Assembly (NCBI RefSeq): GCF_001047675.1
Contig: NZ_CP011975.1
Location: forward strand, 1,094,073 to 1,158,072
Length of the DNA: 64,000 bases
Reading direction: 5' to 3'
Source of the DNA: Yersinia aleksiciae
Lineage (GTDB): Bacteria; Pseudomonadota; Gammaproteobacteria; Enterobacterales; Enterobacteriaceae
The notes beneath the pieces are model-generated. The model saw only the letters and a program-made list of their open reading frames with translations. It was not told the DNA's origin and did no database searches. The translations under genes were made by a program, and so were the position numbers. Position 1 is the stretch's first letter. Each line of letters starts with the position of its first letter. Below, in pieces: positions 1-9,802 of the stretch.

Positions 1-1
1 G

Positions 2-244
2 GCTGCAGAAGATCTTAACCAACGGTTGCAAGATCTTAAAGTTCGCACTAGAGTCACAAATACCGAGCAGTTAGTTTTTATCGCGGCATTGAACGTCTGT
101 CACGAATTAGCTCAGGAAAGGTTGAAAACCCGTGACTACGCATCCAATATGGAGCAACGTATTCGGATGTTACAACAGACCATTGAACAGGCGTTGCTTG
201 AACAAGGTCGCATCTCTGAACGTCAGGATGCACAGTTTGAATAA
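2..244 (+). CDS. zapA: Cell division protein ZapA (5' truncated by window edge)
   Basis: ZapA is a small coiled-coil protein that crosslinks FtsZ protofilaments at the division ring. The reading frame is open from base 2 and gives 80 residues ending [10 protein letters not shown]. The segments [17 protein letters not shown] and [20 protein letters not shown] match E. coli ZapA almost exactly. The frame upstream of the first TTG ([10 protein letters not shown]) also matches, so the gene starts before the window and about 28 N-terminal residues are missing. The C-terminal half is the long dimerising helix. The gene is directly followed by 6S RNA, as in other enterobacteria. Confidence 0.95.
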   Translation, partial: AAEDLNQRLQDLKVRTRVTNTEQLVFIAALNVCHELAQERLKTRDYASNMEQRIRMLQQTIEQALLEQGRISERQDAQFE

Positions 245-281
245 ATCTCTGTTGAATGATAGATTCAATAGCGAGTAAAGA

Positions 282-465
282 ATTTCTCTGAGGTGTTTGC
301 CAGCGGGCCCGTCCCCTGAGCCGATAATTAATACCAACAGAATGTAGTGCCTCCGTAACCGGTGCGCATGCTCGGTCCGCCGAGAAGCCTTAAGGTTGCG
401 ACGCTGCGTTCACCTTGAACCATGGGTTCAAGGGTTACAGCCTGCGGCGGCATCTCGGAGATCCC
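282..465 (+). ncRNA. ssrS: 6S RNA (SsrS), regulator of sigma70 RNA polymerase
   Basis: The sequence lies between zapA and fau, the conserved 6S locus. It begins ATTTCTCTGAGGTGTTTGCC and ends near CATCTCGGAGATCCC. These ends pair to form the closing stem, and conserved blocks such as GAGCATGCTCGGTCCG-like and GGGTTACAGCCTGCGGCGGC segments match E. coli 6S RNA. The estimated length is 184 nt, the same as in E. coli. 6S RNA mimics an open promoter and sequesters the sigma70 holoenzyme in stationary phase. In E. coli it is co-transcribed with fau. The exact 5' and 3' ends are inferred by alignment from memory. Confidence 0.93.
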
Positions 466-545
466 TTTCTTATCGGGTAACTGATATTTTGAGTTATCAC
501 GTTCGATGTGACATAAGCCATTCTCCACGCCTTTAAGTCAATCAC

Positions 546-1160
546 ATGCTTTTAAGCCCGCAACATGCTTTGAATCCACAACACGCCCTTGAGCGGCAAA
601 ACATTCGTCAAGAAATTCGTGAGCGTCGGCGTCTTTTAACGCCTGAACAACAGCGGCACGCTGCCGATTTGGCCACCTGTCATCTCGCTGCCCATGATAA
701 AATTCATCAGGCCAGCACTGTGGCGCTATTTCTTTCCTTTGATGGCGAGCTGAATACCGGCCCTATCATTGAGATGTTGTGGCAGCAGCAAAAACAGGTT
801 TACCTGCCGGTTCTCCACCCTTTCAGCCCCGGTAATTTATTATTTCTCCGCTATCGCCCCAACAGCCAGCTCATCCGTAATCGCCTGAAAATCCTGGAAC
901 CACAGCTTAATGTGCGTGAGGTTCTGCCCCTCAATCGACTGGATGTGATGATAACGCCGCTGGTGGCCTTTGATAGCCATGGACAGCGCTTAGGGATGGG
1001 TGGCGGTTTTTATGACCGCACGCTACAACACTGGCAGCAAGGTGGCCCCTATCCCATTGGACTGGCTCATGATTGCCAACGCGTCGAGTATTTACCTAGT
1101 GAATATTGGGATGTGCCTTTGCCGGAGATTGTGACACCCGAGAAAGTGTGGCGCTGGTGA
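546..1160 (+). CDS. fau: 5-formyltetrahydrofolate cyclo-ligase
   Basis: The enzyme converts 5-formyl-THF plus ATP to 5,10-methenyl-THF in cytosolic one-carbon metabolism. The 204-residue product carries FLSFDGELNTGPII, VYLPVLHPF and LGMGGGFYDRTL, the family's substrate and ATP-binding blocks, and ends VTPEKVWRW like E. coli Fau/YgfA (182 aa). The N-terminus is about 20 residues longer and contains a repeated PQHAL motif. A later start is possible because no strong ribosome site precedes the first ATG. It lies just downstream of 6S RNA and is probably on the same transcript. It converges with serA. Confidence 0.93.
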   Translation: MLLSPQHALNPQHALERQNIRQEIRERRRLLTPEQQRHAADLATCHLAAHDKIHQASTVALFLSFDGELNTGPIIEMLWQQQKQVYLPVLHPFSPGNLLFLRYRPNSQLIRNRLKILEPQLNVREVLPLNRLDVMITPLVAFDSHGQRLGMGGGFYDRTLQHWQQGGPYPIGLAHDCQRVEYLPSEYWDVPLPEIVTPEKVWRW

Positions 1161-1178
1161 GACTGAGTTTTTAGGCGA

Positions 1179-1209
1179 TAAAAAACCCGATATCAGCAGA
1201 TACCGGGTT
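1179..1209 (-). terminator. Rho-independent terminator of serA
   Basis: The arms AACCCGATATC (1184-1194) and GATACCGGGTT (1199-1209) pair with one mismatch around loop AGCA. On the minus strand the stem is followed by a run of T (the A-run at 1179-1185). It lies between the convergent ends of fau and serA. Confidence 0.7.
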
Positions 1210-1242
1210 ATCAGGTGCTATTCGCTATCTATACAGTAAATA

Positions 1243-2484
1243 CTAATACAGTAAACGTGCGCGGATAGTCCCTGGAATCGACTTCATGGCCTGCAACGCT
1301 TTTTCTGCATTTTCCGCATCATCCGTTTCAACATCGATCACGACGTAACCGATTTCAGCGCTGGTTTGCAAATACTGCGCGGCAATGTTGACGTTCTGCT
1401 CAGCAAAAATTTTGTTAATGCTGGTCAGAATGCCTGGGCGATTCTCATGGATATGCAGCAGACGACGGGTGTTATCGCCATGAGCGGGCAGAGAAACTTC
1501 CGGGAAGTTTACCGCTGACAGCGTAGAGCCGTTGTCGGAATACTTCGCCAGTTTACCGGCCACTTCGTCACCGATATTCTCCTGCGCTTCCTGAGTTGAA
1601 CCACCGATATGCGGAGTCAATAGCACATTGTCGAACTCGCACAATGGTGAATTGAACGGGTCTTTATTGGTAGCGGGCTCTTCAGGGAAGACGTCGATTG
1701 CTGCCCCCGCCAGATGGTTACTCGCCAGAACCTCACACAGGGCCGGGATATCAACCACCGTACCGCGAGAGGCGTTAATCAGCATCGCGCCCGGCTTCAT
1801 CAGGGCCAACTGCTCAGGGCCAATCATGTTTTTGGTGGAGTGGTTTTCCGGCACATGCAGGCTGATCACATCACTCATATTCAGCAAGTCAGACAGGTGG
1901 CGGACCTGTTGTGCATTCCCCAACGACAACTTATTTTCGATATCGTAGAAGAACACTTTCATCCCGACACTTTCAGCCAGAATCCCCAACTGGGTACCGA
2001 TATGACCATAACCGATGATACCCAGTTTCTTACCACGGGCTTCATAGGAGCCGACGGCCAGCTTATTCCACTCACCACGATGGGCTTTGGCGTTCGCCGA
2101 CGGAATGCCCCGGAACATCAGCAGTAACTCGCCCAGCACCATTTCGGCCACCGAACGGGTATTGGAGAAAGGCGCATTGAATACCGGCACACCGCGCTTG
2201 GTGGCCGCCTTTAAATCAACCTGATTGGTACCGATACAGAAACAACCTACCGCAACCAATTTTTCTGCTGCGGCAAAAACTTCTTCGGACAGATGCGTGC
2301 GCGATCGAATTCCGACGAAGTGGGCATCACGAATAGATTCTTTCAGTGATTCGGTGTCTAAGGCACCTTTATGGTATTCAATATTGCTATATCCGGCTGC
2401 ACGCAGATTATCAACTGTGCTCTGGTGCACCCCTTCCACTAACAGAAACTTAATTCTGTCTTTCTCCAGTGATACTTTTGCCAT
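1243..2484 (-). CDS. serA: D-3-phosphoglycerate dehydrogenase
   Basis: SerA catalyses the first committed step of serine synthesis, NAD-dependent oxidation of 3-phosphoglycerate. The 413-residue product is close to E. coli SerA (410 aa). It has the Rossmann glycine motif in GIIGYGHIGTQLG, the catalytic segment INASRGTVVDIPAL, the active-site His in LLTPHIGGST, and a C-terminal ACT domain (about 338-413, HENRPGILTSINKIF) that binds serine for feedback inhibition. It is divergent from nothing, being downstream of rpiA on the same strand with a 315-bp gap that holds a CRP-like site. Expression control by CRP and Lrp is known in E. coli. Confidence 0.98.
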   Translation of the reverse strand: MAKVSLEKDRIKFLLVEGVHQSTVDNLRAAGYSNIEYHKGALDTESLKESIRDAHFVGIRSRTHLSEEVFAAAEKLVAVGCFCIGTNQVDLKAATKRGVPVFNAPFSNTRSVAEMVLGELLLMFRGIPSANAKAHRGEWNKLAVGSYEARGKKLGIIGYGHIGTQLGILAESVGMKVFFYDIENKLSLGNAQQVRHLSDLLNMSDVISLHVPENHSTKNMIGPEQLALMKPGAMLINASRGTVVDIPALCEVLASNHLAGAAIDVFPEEPATNKDPFNSPLCEFDNVLLTPHIGGSTQEAQENIGDEVAGKLAKYSDNGSTLSAVNFPEVSLPAHGDNTRRLLHIHENRPGILTSINKIFAEQNVNIAAQYLQTSAEIGYVVIDVETDDAENAEKALQAMKSIPGTIRARLLY

Positions 2485-2690
2485 GTCCCCGACCCTATTT
2501 TCAGACTTCAGATGTGGCTGCCGCTATCGAATGAATCCGGTCAGCACCCTGTCAACATAACAAATATTACGCAGGCAGCAATACAAACGATTGCCTACCT
2601 ATCAGCATAACAATCAGCACGAATGTTAATTTATGGAATAAAAAACTGGCGGTGAGCGGGTTGATGGCAGGTTAATAAATTGAAATGACG

Positions 2691-2712
2691 AAATGTGATA
2701 TATATCACCAAA
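2691..2712. promoter_or_regulatory. Candidate CRP site upstream of serA
   Basis: The segment contains TGTGA-N6-TCACC (2694-2709), and the core GTGATATATATCAC is a perfect 14-bp palindrome flanked by AAAT and AAATT as in the CRP consensus. It lies about 207 bp upstream of the serA start in the rpiA-serA gap (2485-2798). CRP control of serA is established in E. coli. Binding here is inferred. Confidence 0.5.
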
Positions 2713-2743
2713 TTTAACGTTTTTAAGAAAAGATATTTAAAGA

Positions 2744-2783
2744 CAAAAAATGATCAGGATGAAGCAACGTCACCTCATCCTGA
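2744..2783 (-). terminator. Rho-independent terminator of rpiA
   Basis: TCAGGATGA (2754-2762) and TCATCCTGA (2775-2783) form a perfect 9-bp stem. Reading the minus strand, the stem is followed by a T-rich tract (complement of the A-run at 2744-2750). It sits immediately downstream of rpiA. Confidence 0.7.
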
Positions 2784-2798
2784 AAATGATTTAGCCGA

Positions 2799-3458
2799 TT
2801 ATTTTACTATCGTCTTAACACCCTCAGCGGTGCCAATCAGTGCCACATCAGCGCCACGGTTGGCAAATAACCCCACCGTCACAACACCGGCAATTCCGTT
2901 GATTTTATTCTCTAACGCAACGGCATCCAAAATTGTCAGATTGTGCACATCCAAAATAACGTTGCCGTTATCGGTCAGCACATTTTGGCGATATTCAGGT
3001 AGCCCACCTAGCTTAACCAATTCGCGCGCCACATAAGAGCGGGCCATCGGGATCACTTCGACGGGTAGCGGGAACTTACCCAGCACATCAACCTGTTTGG
3101 TCGCATCGGCGATGCAGATAAACTTGCGGGCGATCGCTGCAATGATTTTTTCACGGGTCAGAGCCGCACCACCGCCTTTGATCATCTGCATATGGCCGTT
3201 AATTTCATCCGCGCCATCAACATAGATATCCAGCACATCCACTTCGTTGCAATCAAAGACATGAATGCCGTAACTTTTCAGTTTCGCGGTAGAAGCGTCA
3301 GAGCTGGAAACCGCCCCTTCAATTTGATTTTTGATGGAGCCGAGGGCATCAATAAAGTGAGCTGCGGTTGAGCCGGTACCCACACCGACAATAGTGCCGG
3401 GTTTGACGTAATCTAATGCTGCCCAGCCCACTGCTTTTTTAAGTTCATCCTGAGTCAT
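2799..3458 (-). CDS. rpiA: Ribose-5-phosphate isomerase A
   Basis: RpiA interconverts ribose-5-phosphate and ribulose-5-phosphate in the non-oxidative pentose phosphate pathway. The product is 219 residues, the same as E. coli RpiA. Visible motifs are [15 protein letters not shown] (phosphate loop), VDGADEIN (with catalytic Asp/Glu) and [12 protein letters not shown]. It lies between serA and the divergent argP, as in E. coli. It works with transketolase (tktA, about 10 kb away) to supply ribose for nucleotides. Confidence 0.98.
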   Translation of the reverse strand: MTQDELKKAVGWAALDYVKPGTIVGVGTGSTAAHFIDALGSIKNQIEGAVSSSDASTAKLKSYGIHVFDCNEVDVLDIYVDGADEINGHMQMIKGGGAALTREKIIAAIARKFICIADATKQVDVLGKFPLPVEVIPMARSYVARELVKLGGLPEYRQNVLTDNGNVILDVHNLTILDAVALENKINGIAGVVTVGLFANRGADVALIGTAEGVKTIVK

Positions 3459-3689
3459 GGTGAGTTCACTGCCTATGGTATGAAAAAACTGTATCCATTA
3501 TAGAACATGCACAGGATAAAACGTCTCAATAAAGCGGGCTTACGACGCGGTTAATTCTAGCTGGATCACAGTTATACCGGTTTATTTATGGCGGGCACTT
3601 TAGTGGTCAGCCAAAGCAAAATGACCAAAATGTGGCGGCAAAATGTGGCATAGTGCCGTATCGACTTAATATTTGGAGAGATGACTCCG

Positions 3690-4583
3690 ATGAAACGCCC
3701 AGACTACCGTACGCTACAAGCGCTGGACGCGGTGATCCGTGAACGCGGTTTTGAACGCGCTGCACAAAAACTTTGCATCACACAATCGGCGGTATCTCAA
3801 CGCATTAAGCAGTTGGAGAACCTGTTCGGTCAGCCGCTGTTAGTGCGCACTGTGCCCCCGCGCCCCACAGAACAGGGGCAGAAACTGCTCGCGTTGCTGC
3901 ATCAAGTTGAGTTACTGGAAGAGGAGTGGCTCGGCAATGATAACGGAGTGGACACGCCGCTGCTGCTCTCACTGGCGGTCAACGCCGACAGTCTGGCGAC
4001 CTGGTTGCTACCAGCATTGAAACCGGTGCTGGCAGACTCCCCTATCCGGCTGAATTTGCAGGTTGAAGATGAAACTCGAACCCAGGAGCGGCTACGCCGT
4101 GGTGAGGTGGTGGGAGCGGTCAGTATCCAGCCACAACCGCTGCCGAGCTGTTTGGTCGATCAACTGGGCGCGCTGGACTATCTGTTTGTGGCGTCCAAAC
4201 CCTTTGCTGAGCGCTACTTCCCCAATGGCGTGACCCGCTCAGCCTTGCTGAAAGCACCCGCGGTGGCCTTTGACCATTTGGATGATATGCATCAGGCGTT
4301 TTTACAGCAGAATTTTGATTTATCACCCGGCAGCGTACCCTGCCATATCGTTAACTCGTCGGAAGCCTTTGTGCAGTTAGCAAGGCAAGGCACGACTTGC
4401 TGCATGATCCCACATCTGCAAATCGAAAAAGAGCTGGCGTCAGGCGAATTGATTGATTTGACACCGGGGCTACGGCAACGGCGGATGCTGTTCTGGCATC
4501 GCTTTGCACCAGAAAGCCGGACGATGAGGAAAGTGACTGACGCCCTGTTATCTTACGGGCGTCAGGTATTGCGGCAGGACTGA
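3690..4583 (+). CDS. argP: LysR-type regulator ArgP (IciA)
   Basis: ArgP is a LysR-family activator that responds to arginine and lysine and drives argO. The product is 297 residues from the chosen ATG, the same as E. coli. The helix-turn-helix is at about residues 14-44 ([20 protein letters not shown]), followed by the effector domain. An upstream in-frame ATG at 3681 would add MTP, but the GGAGAG at 3675-3680 abuts it, while spacing to 3690 is normal. The target argO lies 1 kb downstream. It converges with yggE with only one base between the stops. Confidence 0.96.
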   Translation: MKRPDYRTLQALDAVIRERGFERAAQKLCITQSAVSQRIKQLENLFGQPLLVRTVPPRPTEQGQKLLALLHQVELLEEEWLGNDNGVDTPLLLSLAVNADSLATWLLPALKPVLADSPIRLNLQVEDETRTQERLRRGEVVGAVSIQPQPLPSCLVDQLGALDYLFVASKPFAERYFPNGVTRSALLKAPAVAFDHLDDMHQAFLQQNFDLSPGSVPCHIVNSSEAFVQLARQGTTCCMIPHLQIEKELASGELIDLTPGLRQRRMLFWHRFAPESRTMRKVTDALLSYGRQVLRQD

Positions 4584-4584
4584 A

Positions 4585-5328
4585 TTATTTGGCAGCAGTG
4601 GTCGCCGTTTGCAGCTCAAACACCACATCAACCTGATCATCAAACTTGATGGTCTGCTGTTCGTAGGTTTGGGCAGCATCCGTGGCTGGTGCCGCTTCAG
4701 CACTCTTAAACATGCGGGCTACTGGCATTGGCTGGTAGTTCGCCACATGGTAACGGATGCTGTAAACCGGCCCCAGTTTGACCTTAAACCCTTCGGCTAA
4801 AGAACCGGCTTGGCTAATGGCGTTATCAATGGCTTTTTTACGCACCTGTTCGCGGTAGGTGTCTGGGTTTGCGACCCCAAGCTCAACGGCGCGAATCTCA
4901 TTCAGACCCGATTTCAGCGCCCCATCCAGCAACTCATTCAACTTATCAAGCTGGCGTAGGGTGACCTGAACCTGACGCACCGCTCGGTAACCCTTCAATA
5001 CCGCTTCACCGGTTTTCTGGTAATCGTATTCAGGCTGGGTGCGAATATTAGCCGCATTGATATCTTTCTTATCAATACCGCTTTTACGTAAGAAATCAAA
5101 ATATTGCGCGACGCGGGTATCTGCCTGTTTCTTAGCATCGGCAGCATCTTTGGCCGACACACTGACCTCAATGGCGATGGTGGCGATATCCGGTGTTGCA
5201 TCAACACTGGCCGTGCCGGAGGTGACAACATGCGGCCCTTCTGGCACTTCGGCAGCCTGAACTTGTAGCGCCAAAGGTAACGTCCCTAATCCCATCATTG
5301 CGGCCAAAGCCAATGTCTTCAACTTCAC
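4585..5328 (-). CDS. yggE: SIMPL-domain periplasmic oxidative-stress protein YggE
   Basis: YggE is a periplasmic SIMPL-domain (DUF541) protein linked to oxidative stress defence in E. coli; its biochemical activity is unknown. A GTG start at 5328 is chosen because AGGAGG lies 4 bases upstream and the protein then begins with a signal peptide (VKLKTLALAAMMGLG, cut after VQAA), giving 247 residues. Conserved blocks are HVVTSGTASVDATPDIATIAI, QVTLRQLDKLNELLDGALKSG and KLGPVYSIRYHV. A longer frame open to 5400 lacks a secretion signal and is not favoured. Confidence 0.92.
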   Translation of the reverse strand: MKLKTLALAAMMGLGTLPLALQVQAAEVPEGPHVVTSGTASVDATPDIATIAIEVSVSAKDAADAKKQADTRVAQYFDFLRKSGIDKKDINAANIRTQPEYDYQKTGEAVLKGYRAVRQVQVTLRQLDKLNELLDGALKSGLNEIRAVELGVANPDTYREQVRKKAIDNAISQAGSLAEGFKVKLGPVYSIRYHVANYQPMPVARMFKSAEAAPATDAAQTYEQQTIKFDDQVDVVFELQTATTAAK

Positions 5329-5530
5329 GGTGCCTCCTAATATATGCATGACAAATAAGTCTACGTTTACCAGATAACCAGTGAATTCAATCAGCCACAA
5401 ATATATTTGCAGTTAATTACACTTGCTGGAATCTTATTGGCAGCGTGATTAATTTGCCGTCGATAATCCCGTTAACACATCAACCGTAGCATATCTTATG
5501 AAGCATGGGATTCGGATTAATGATAAAAAT

Positions 5531-6148
5531 TCACAGATTTAATCCCTGTAGCGCCAACTGAAATGCAATAAACCACATCACGCCCCCCACCAGTAAATTA
5601 ATCACCCGCTGCGAGGTTGGGCGGTTAAGCCAGGGTGATAGCCATGCCGCCAGCAACGCCAGAGCAAAAAACCAAGTAACAGAAGCGCTTACTGCACCGA
5701 ATGCAAACCAAGGGCGGACATCCGGTAGCAGTTGACCACCAAGGCTGCCCAGCACCACAAAAGTATCGAGATAGACATGGGGGTTGAGCCAGGTCACCGC
5801 CAGTAGTGTGACCAGGATCGGCCAGCGGCCCTGTGCACCTGAATTGGCAGACGCGGAGGCGCTATCACCTCGCCACGCGGCGACTAACGCCCCCCAGCCA
5901 TACCACAGCAAGAAAGCCACCCCACCCCAAGTCACTAGTGCCAGCAGTAATGGTGAGCGGCTCAGTAGAGCGCTGCCACCAAAAATACCCGCACAAATGA
6001 GGATGATGTCACTCAGGGCGCAGAGTGATGCACTCATCAAATGATGCTGGCGCTTGATACCCTGATTCATCACAAAGGCATTTTGTGGCCCAAGGGGCAG
6101 AATCATGGCGGCACTGAGGGCGAAGCCTTGCAAAAATACAGCTAACAT
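5531..6148 (-). CDS. argO: Arginine exporter ArgO (LysE family)
   Basis: ArgO is an inner-membrane exporter of arginine and its toxic analogues. The product is 205 residues with about six hydrophobic segments. The LysE signature [16 protein letters not shown] lies near the N-terminus, with [21 protein letters not shown] further on. The ATG at 6148 is preferred over an upstream one at 6187 because it aligns with the E. coli start and follows an AAAGGT ribosome site. Expression is known to depend on ArgP (encoded at 3690). Confidence 0.94.
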   Translation of the reverse strand: MLAVFLQGFALSAAMILPLGPQNAFVMNQGIKRQHHLMSASLCALSDIILICAGIFGGSALLSRSPLLLALVTWGGVAFLLWYGWGALVAAWRGDSASASANSGAQGRWPILVTLLAVTWLNPHVYLDTFVVLGSLGGQLLPDVRPWFAFGAVSASVTWFFALALLAAWLSPWLNRPTSQRVINLLVGGVMWFIAFQLALQGLNL

Positions 6149-6312
6149 ACTGTTACCTTTAAATAAGACCCAGAAATGACTGAGCACCCAGGAGAACGAT
6201 TAGCAGCATAGTACGAGGAGTTAATCATCAGAGGAAATTGATATTTCTTATCAACTATAAGTAAAACTAATAATCGATAAATTGAAGCACGTTGGTGAGA
6301 AGAGGAGAAGAT

Positions 6313-6336
6313 AAACGGGCCGATCATAGCCCGTTT
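6313..6336 (-). terminator. Terminator downstream of mscS
   Basis: AAACGGGC (6313-6320) and GCCCGTTT (6329-6336) form a perfect 8-bp stem around an 8-base loop. The flanking bases give only a short T-tract. It is placed between mscS and argO and would separate their transcripts. Confidence 0.55.
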
Positions 6337-6362
6337 TGGCAGAGTTTACTGCGGCCCGACAT

Positions 6363-7232
6363 TTATGCCGATGGGGTAGATTCCGCTTTGGCTACCTGAT
6401 GTAAATGTACATCCATCTGTGGGTATGGAATGCCAATGTTATGGGCATCCAACGCGCGTTTGAAGTTCTCCATCAGATCCCAATACACCTCCATCGCATC
6501 GCCGTTAGTGGTCCAGACACGTACCGTGAAGTTCAGGGAAGAGGGAGCCATTTCATTGAGGCGAATCGTGACGCCGAGATCGTGCATAATACGCTTATCA
6601 GCAGCAATGATGTCACCCAGCACTTTCTTCACCGCATCAATATCCGCATCATAGGCTACGCCGATAACCATATCGGTACGACGGTTTGGTTCACGGCTAG
6701 TATTGATGATGTTATTGGCGATGATTTTGCCATTTGGCACCACAATGATTTTGTCATCAACGGTGCGCAGAGTCGTAGAGAAAATCTGCACCTGTACCAC
6801 AGTACCTGCCACGCCGCCCAGATCGACATACTCACCCGCTTTAAACGGACGGAAGGCCACCAACAGTACACCGGCAGCAAAGTTGGAGAGTGAGCCTTGC
6901 AGCGCCAAACCCACGGCCAAACCGGCGGCCCCGATAACGGCAATCACTGATGCCGTCTGCACACCAAGGCGGCCCAATACCGCGACGATGGTGAAGGCCA
7001 GAATACTGTAACGCGCCATTGCCGCCAGGAAATCCGCTACCGTGACATCAATGCCCCGTAACTTCATGACCCGGCCGAGCATGCGCGAAACAACCTTGGC
7101 GATGATCGAACCGACAGTCAGAATCAATAGTGCCGCGACAAGATTAACCGCATACTGAATCAGTAAATCTTGGTTATCCACCAACCAGGTACTCGCGTTA
7201 TTGATACCATCAACTACGTTTAATTCTTCCAT
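6363..7232 (-). CDS. mscS: Small-conductance mechanosensitive channel MscS
   Basis: MscS is the heptameric inner-membrane channel that opens under turgor to release osmolytes. The 289-residue product has three N-terminal membrane helices. The pore-lining TM3 is seen as [20 protein letters not shown] with the family's Gly/Ala packing, followed by the beta domain ([15 protein letters not shown]) and the signature [18 protein letters not shown]. The start at 7232 is preferred over 7241 because AGGA lies 8 bases upstream and the protein then starts MEEL like E. coli. It neighbours fbaA in E. coli; here a phosphatase gene intervenes. Confidence 0.96.
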   Translation of the reverse strand: MEELNVVDGINNASTWLVDNQDLLIQYAVNLVAALLILTVGSIIAKVVSRMLGRVMKLRGIDVTVADFLAAMARYSILAFTIVAVLGRLGVQTASVIAVIGAAGLAVGLALQGSLSNFAAGVLLVAFRPFKAGEYVDLGGVAGTVVQVQIFSTTLRTVDDKIIVVPNGKIIANNIINTSREPNRRTDMVIGVAYDADIDAVKKVLGDIIAADKRIMHDLGVTIRLNEMAPSSLNFTVRVWTTNGDAMEVYWDLMENFKRALDAHNIGIPYPQMDVHLHQVAKAESTPSA

Positions 7233-7519
7233 TTGAACCATCCTACAAAAAGCTCCCGACGGGAGAGATTACGCAAAAAAATCACCGCAAAATGCTGGCT
7301 GATAAGGCAGACAGCTTATCTAGGGTAACCAACAATGGAGAGTGTTGCCAATTGAGATAGCACTGGATAAAGCTGAAAAGCATCGATTTCGCTGCTAAAC
7401 AGGTATTTTTAATTATTCAATAATAGAAAGAACTGATTATTTATAAAATACGTCTTTGTTGGCAAACCCTATATTGAGGTATCCGAAAATTCCAACTAGA
7501 TAGCGGAAAGGAATATTTC

Positions 7520-8530
7520 ATGCATAGAAATAAAATAAGACTGGCACCACTCGATTTCACTCCCGTTACTCAAGTTGAAACAACTGTTCCTTTAACTGAG
7601 AGCGATAAATTGAAAGAAATGCTCAAGGAGCATCAGGCAGAGCTCAAGAATAAAATAAAACAGCAATATCCAGATTATAAGCTAGCAAATATTGATGAAA
7701 AATATAAAAGACATGGCGATATACACACTCCTCTGGGCACTGCTATTACTGCGCCAGATGGTACGTATTTGCCAGCCAACCATATCAAATTAGGGACGCC
7801 TAAAGGGGTCATCCGCAGTCAGTTTCCGACAGAGGATGCTGTTCATTTATATCGTGATACGCTGGCTGAAAAGCGCATAACCGTATTAGTCATTATCGGT
7901 GAAGACCGTATTCTTAACTCTCCTTTTGAAAGAAAACCTTATCCTATTTATTTTAAAGACCCCCAATATAGTTATAACGATGCAGAATCTTTAGCTGAAT
8001 TTAAGGATGTTCCCTTACCGACTGATGTCTCTATTGAGTGTTTCAAACTCAAACTGCCAAATCAGCAGGATATTAATCATACTGGCAAACCTATCGGCAT
8101 TCCTGTTATTCATGTCAATCAGTGGCCAGATCATGAAAGCCTATCTGTTGAAAAATTGGAAGAATTAGCGAGATATGTCAATACAATCCATAGTAAAAAA
8201 TATTCTCTTTATGAACAGGGGGGGAGCCGGGCTGCTGGCACCGATCAAAAAGCGCTGCCATTCATTCATTGCAGTGCCGGTGCTGGGCGTACTGGGCAGT
8301 TAATTGCCGCCATGGAGTTAATCGATCCAGATTCGACTCGGAGTCTGGAATCCATTATTAAAGACATGCGTGAACAAGGTGGCCCATATATGGTGCAGGC
8401 TGAGGACCAAATGAATAAGTTAATTACTTTAGCACAAAAGCACGGTAAACCACTTTGGGCTAAAGACGAACAGCCCCAAGGGGTACCGCAAGCATCAACT
8501 TCGGCGCAGTATACAGCACGCTTTATTTAG
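7520..8530 (+). CDS. YopH-like protein tyrosine phosphatase
   Basis: This is a classical Cys-dependent tyrosine phosphatase of 336 residues. The P-loop HCSAGAGRTG is at residues 250-259 (nucleophile Cys251, Arg257), the WPD loop is at 202-204 (general acid Asp204), and a Q-loop MVQAEDQ is at 291-297. The stretches IPVIHVNQWPD, LYEQGGS and FIHCSAGAGRTGQLIAAM align along their length with the catalytic domain of the plasmid-borne effector YopH, where Cys403, Asp356 and Arg409 hold the same places. All catalytic residues are present, so activity is expected. The N-terminal 70 residues do not resemble the YopH chaperone-binding domain, and no secretion chaperone is adjacent. The gene is inserted between mscS and fbaA, which are neighbours in E. 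coli, and is flanked upstream by AT-rich DNA. It could be a secreted effector or an internal enzyme. Confidence 0.9.
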   Translation: MHRNKIRLAPLDFTPVTQVETTVPLTESDKLKEMLKEHQAELKNKIKQQYPDYKLANIDEKYKRHGDIHTPLGTAITAPDGTYLPANHIKLGTPKGVIRSQFPTEDAVHLYRDTLAEKRITVLVIIGEDRILNSPFERKPYPIYFKDPQYSYNDAESLAEFKDVPLPTDVSIECFKLKLPNQQDINHTGKPIGIPVIHVNQWPDHESLSVEKLEELARYVNTIHSKKYSLYEQGGSRAAGTDQKALPFIHCSAGAGRTGQLIAAMELIDPDSTRSLESIIKDMREQGGPYMVQAEDQMNKLITLAQKHGKPLWAKDEQPQGVPQASTSAQYTARFI

Positions 8531-8545
8531 GGCATCCATCCAACG

Positions 8546-8569
8546 AAAAAAGGCCCCGAAGGGCCTTTT
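8546..8569. terminator. Bidirectional terminator between phosphatase gene and fbaA
   Basis: AAAAGGCCC (8548-8556) pairs with GGGCCTTTT (8561-8569) around a CGAA loop, flanked by an A-run on the left and T-run on the right. It serves both the plus-strand phosphatase gene and the minus-strand fbaA. Confidence 0.85.
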
Positions 8570-8592
8570 ATATCGCGTGAATCAGTATCAAA

Positions 8593-9669
<1,077 letters not shown>

Positions 9670-9735
9670 GTACGTTGTCCTGTTTCGTCGACTGAAGATA
9701 GCAGCTATCCGATGGGATAGGCCCTAAATGTAAAT

Positions 9736-9775
9736 CGGTTTCGCTTACCTAGCTGCATGAGCTAAAAGCGAAACG
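9736..9775 (-). repeat. Hairpin in the pgk-fbaA intergenic region
   Basis: GTTTCGCTT (9738-9746) pairs with AAGCGAAAC (9766-9774), with an inner AGCT/AGCT pair. There is no T-tract on the minus-strand side, so it looks more like an RNA-processing or stability element between pgk and fbaA than a terminator. Confidence 0.5.
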
Positions 9776-9802
9776 GGTGGCTTTCGCCCCCCGTTATCTA
9801 AA

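Noticed and set aside
328..528. 66-codon minus-strand ORF opposite 6S RNA
   Set aside because: It is the antisense of a highly conserved structured RNA.
4537..4566. Hairpin TGACGCCC/GGGCGTCA at the end of argP as a terminator
   Set aside because: It lies inside the argP coding sequence and is not followed by a T-tract on either strand.
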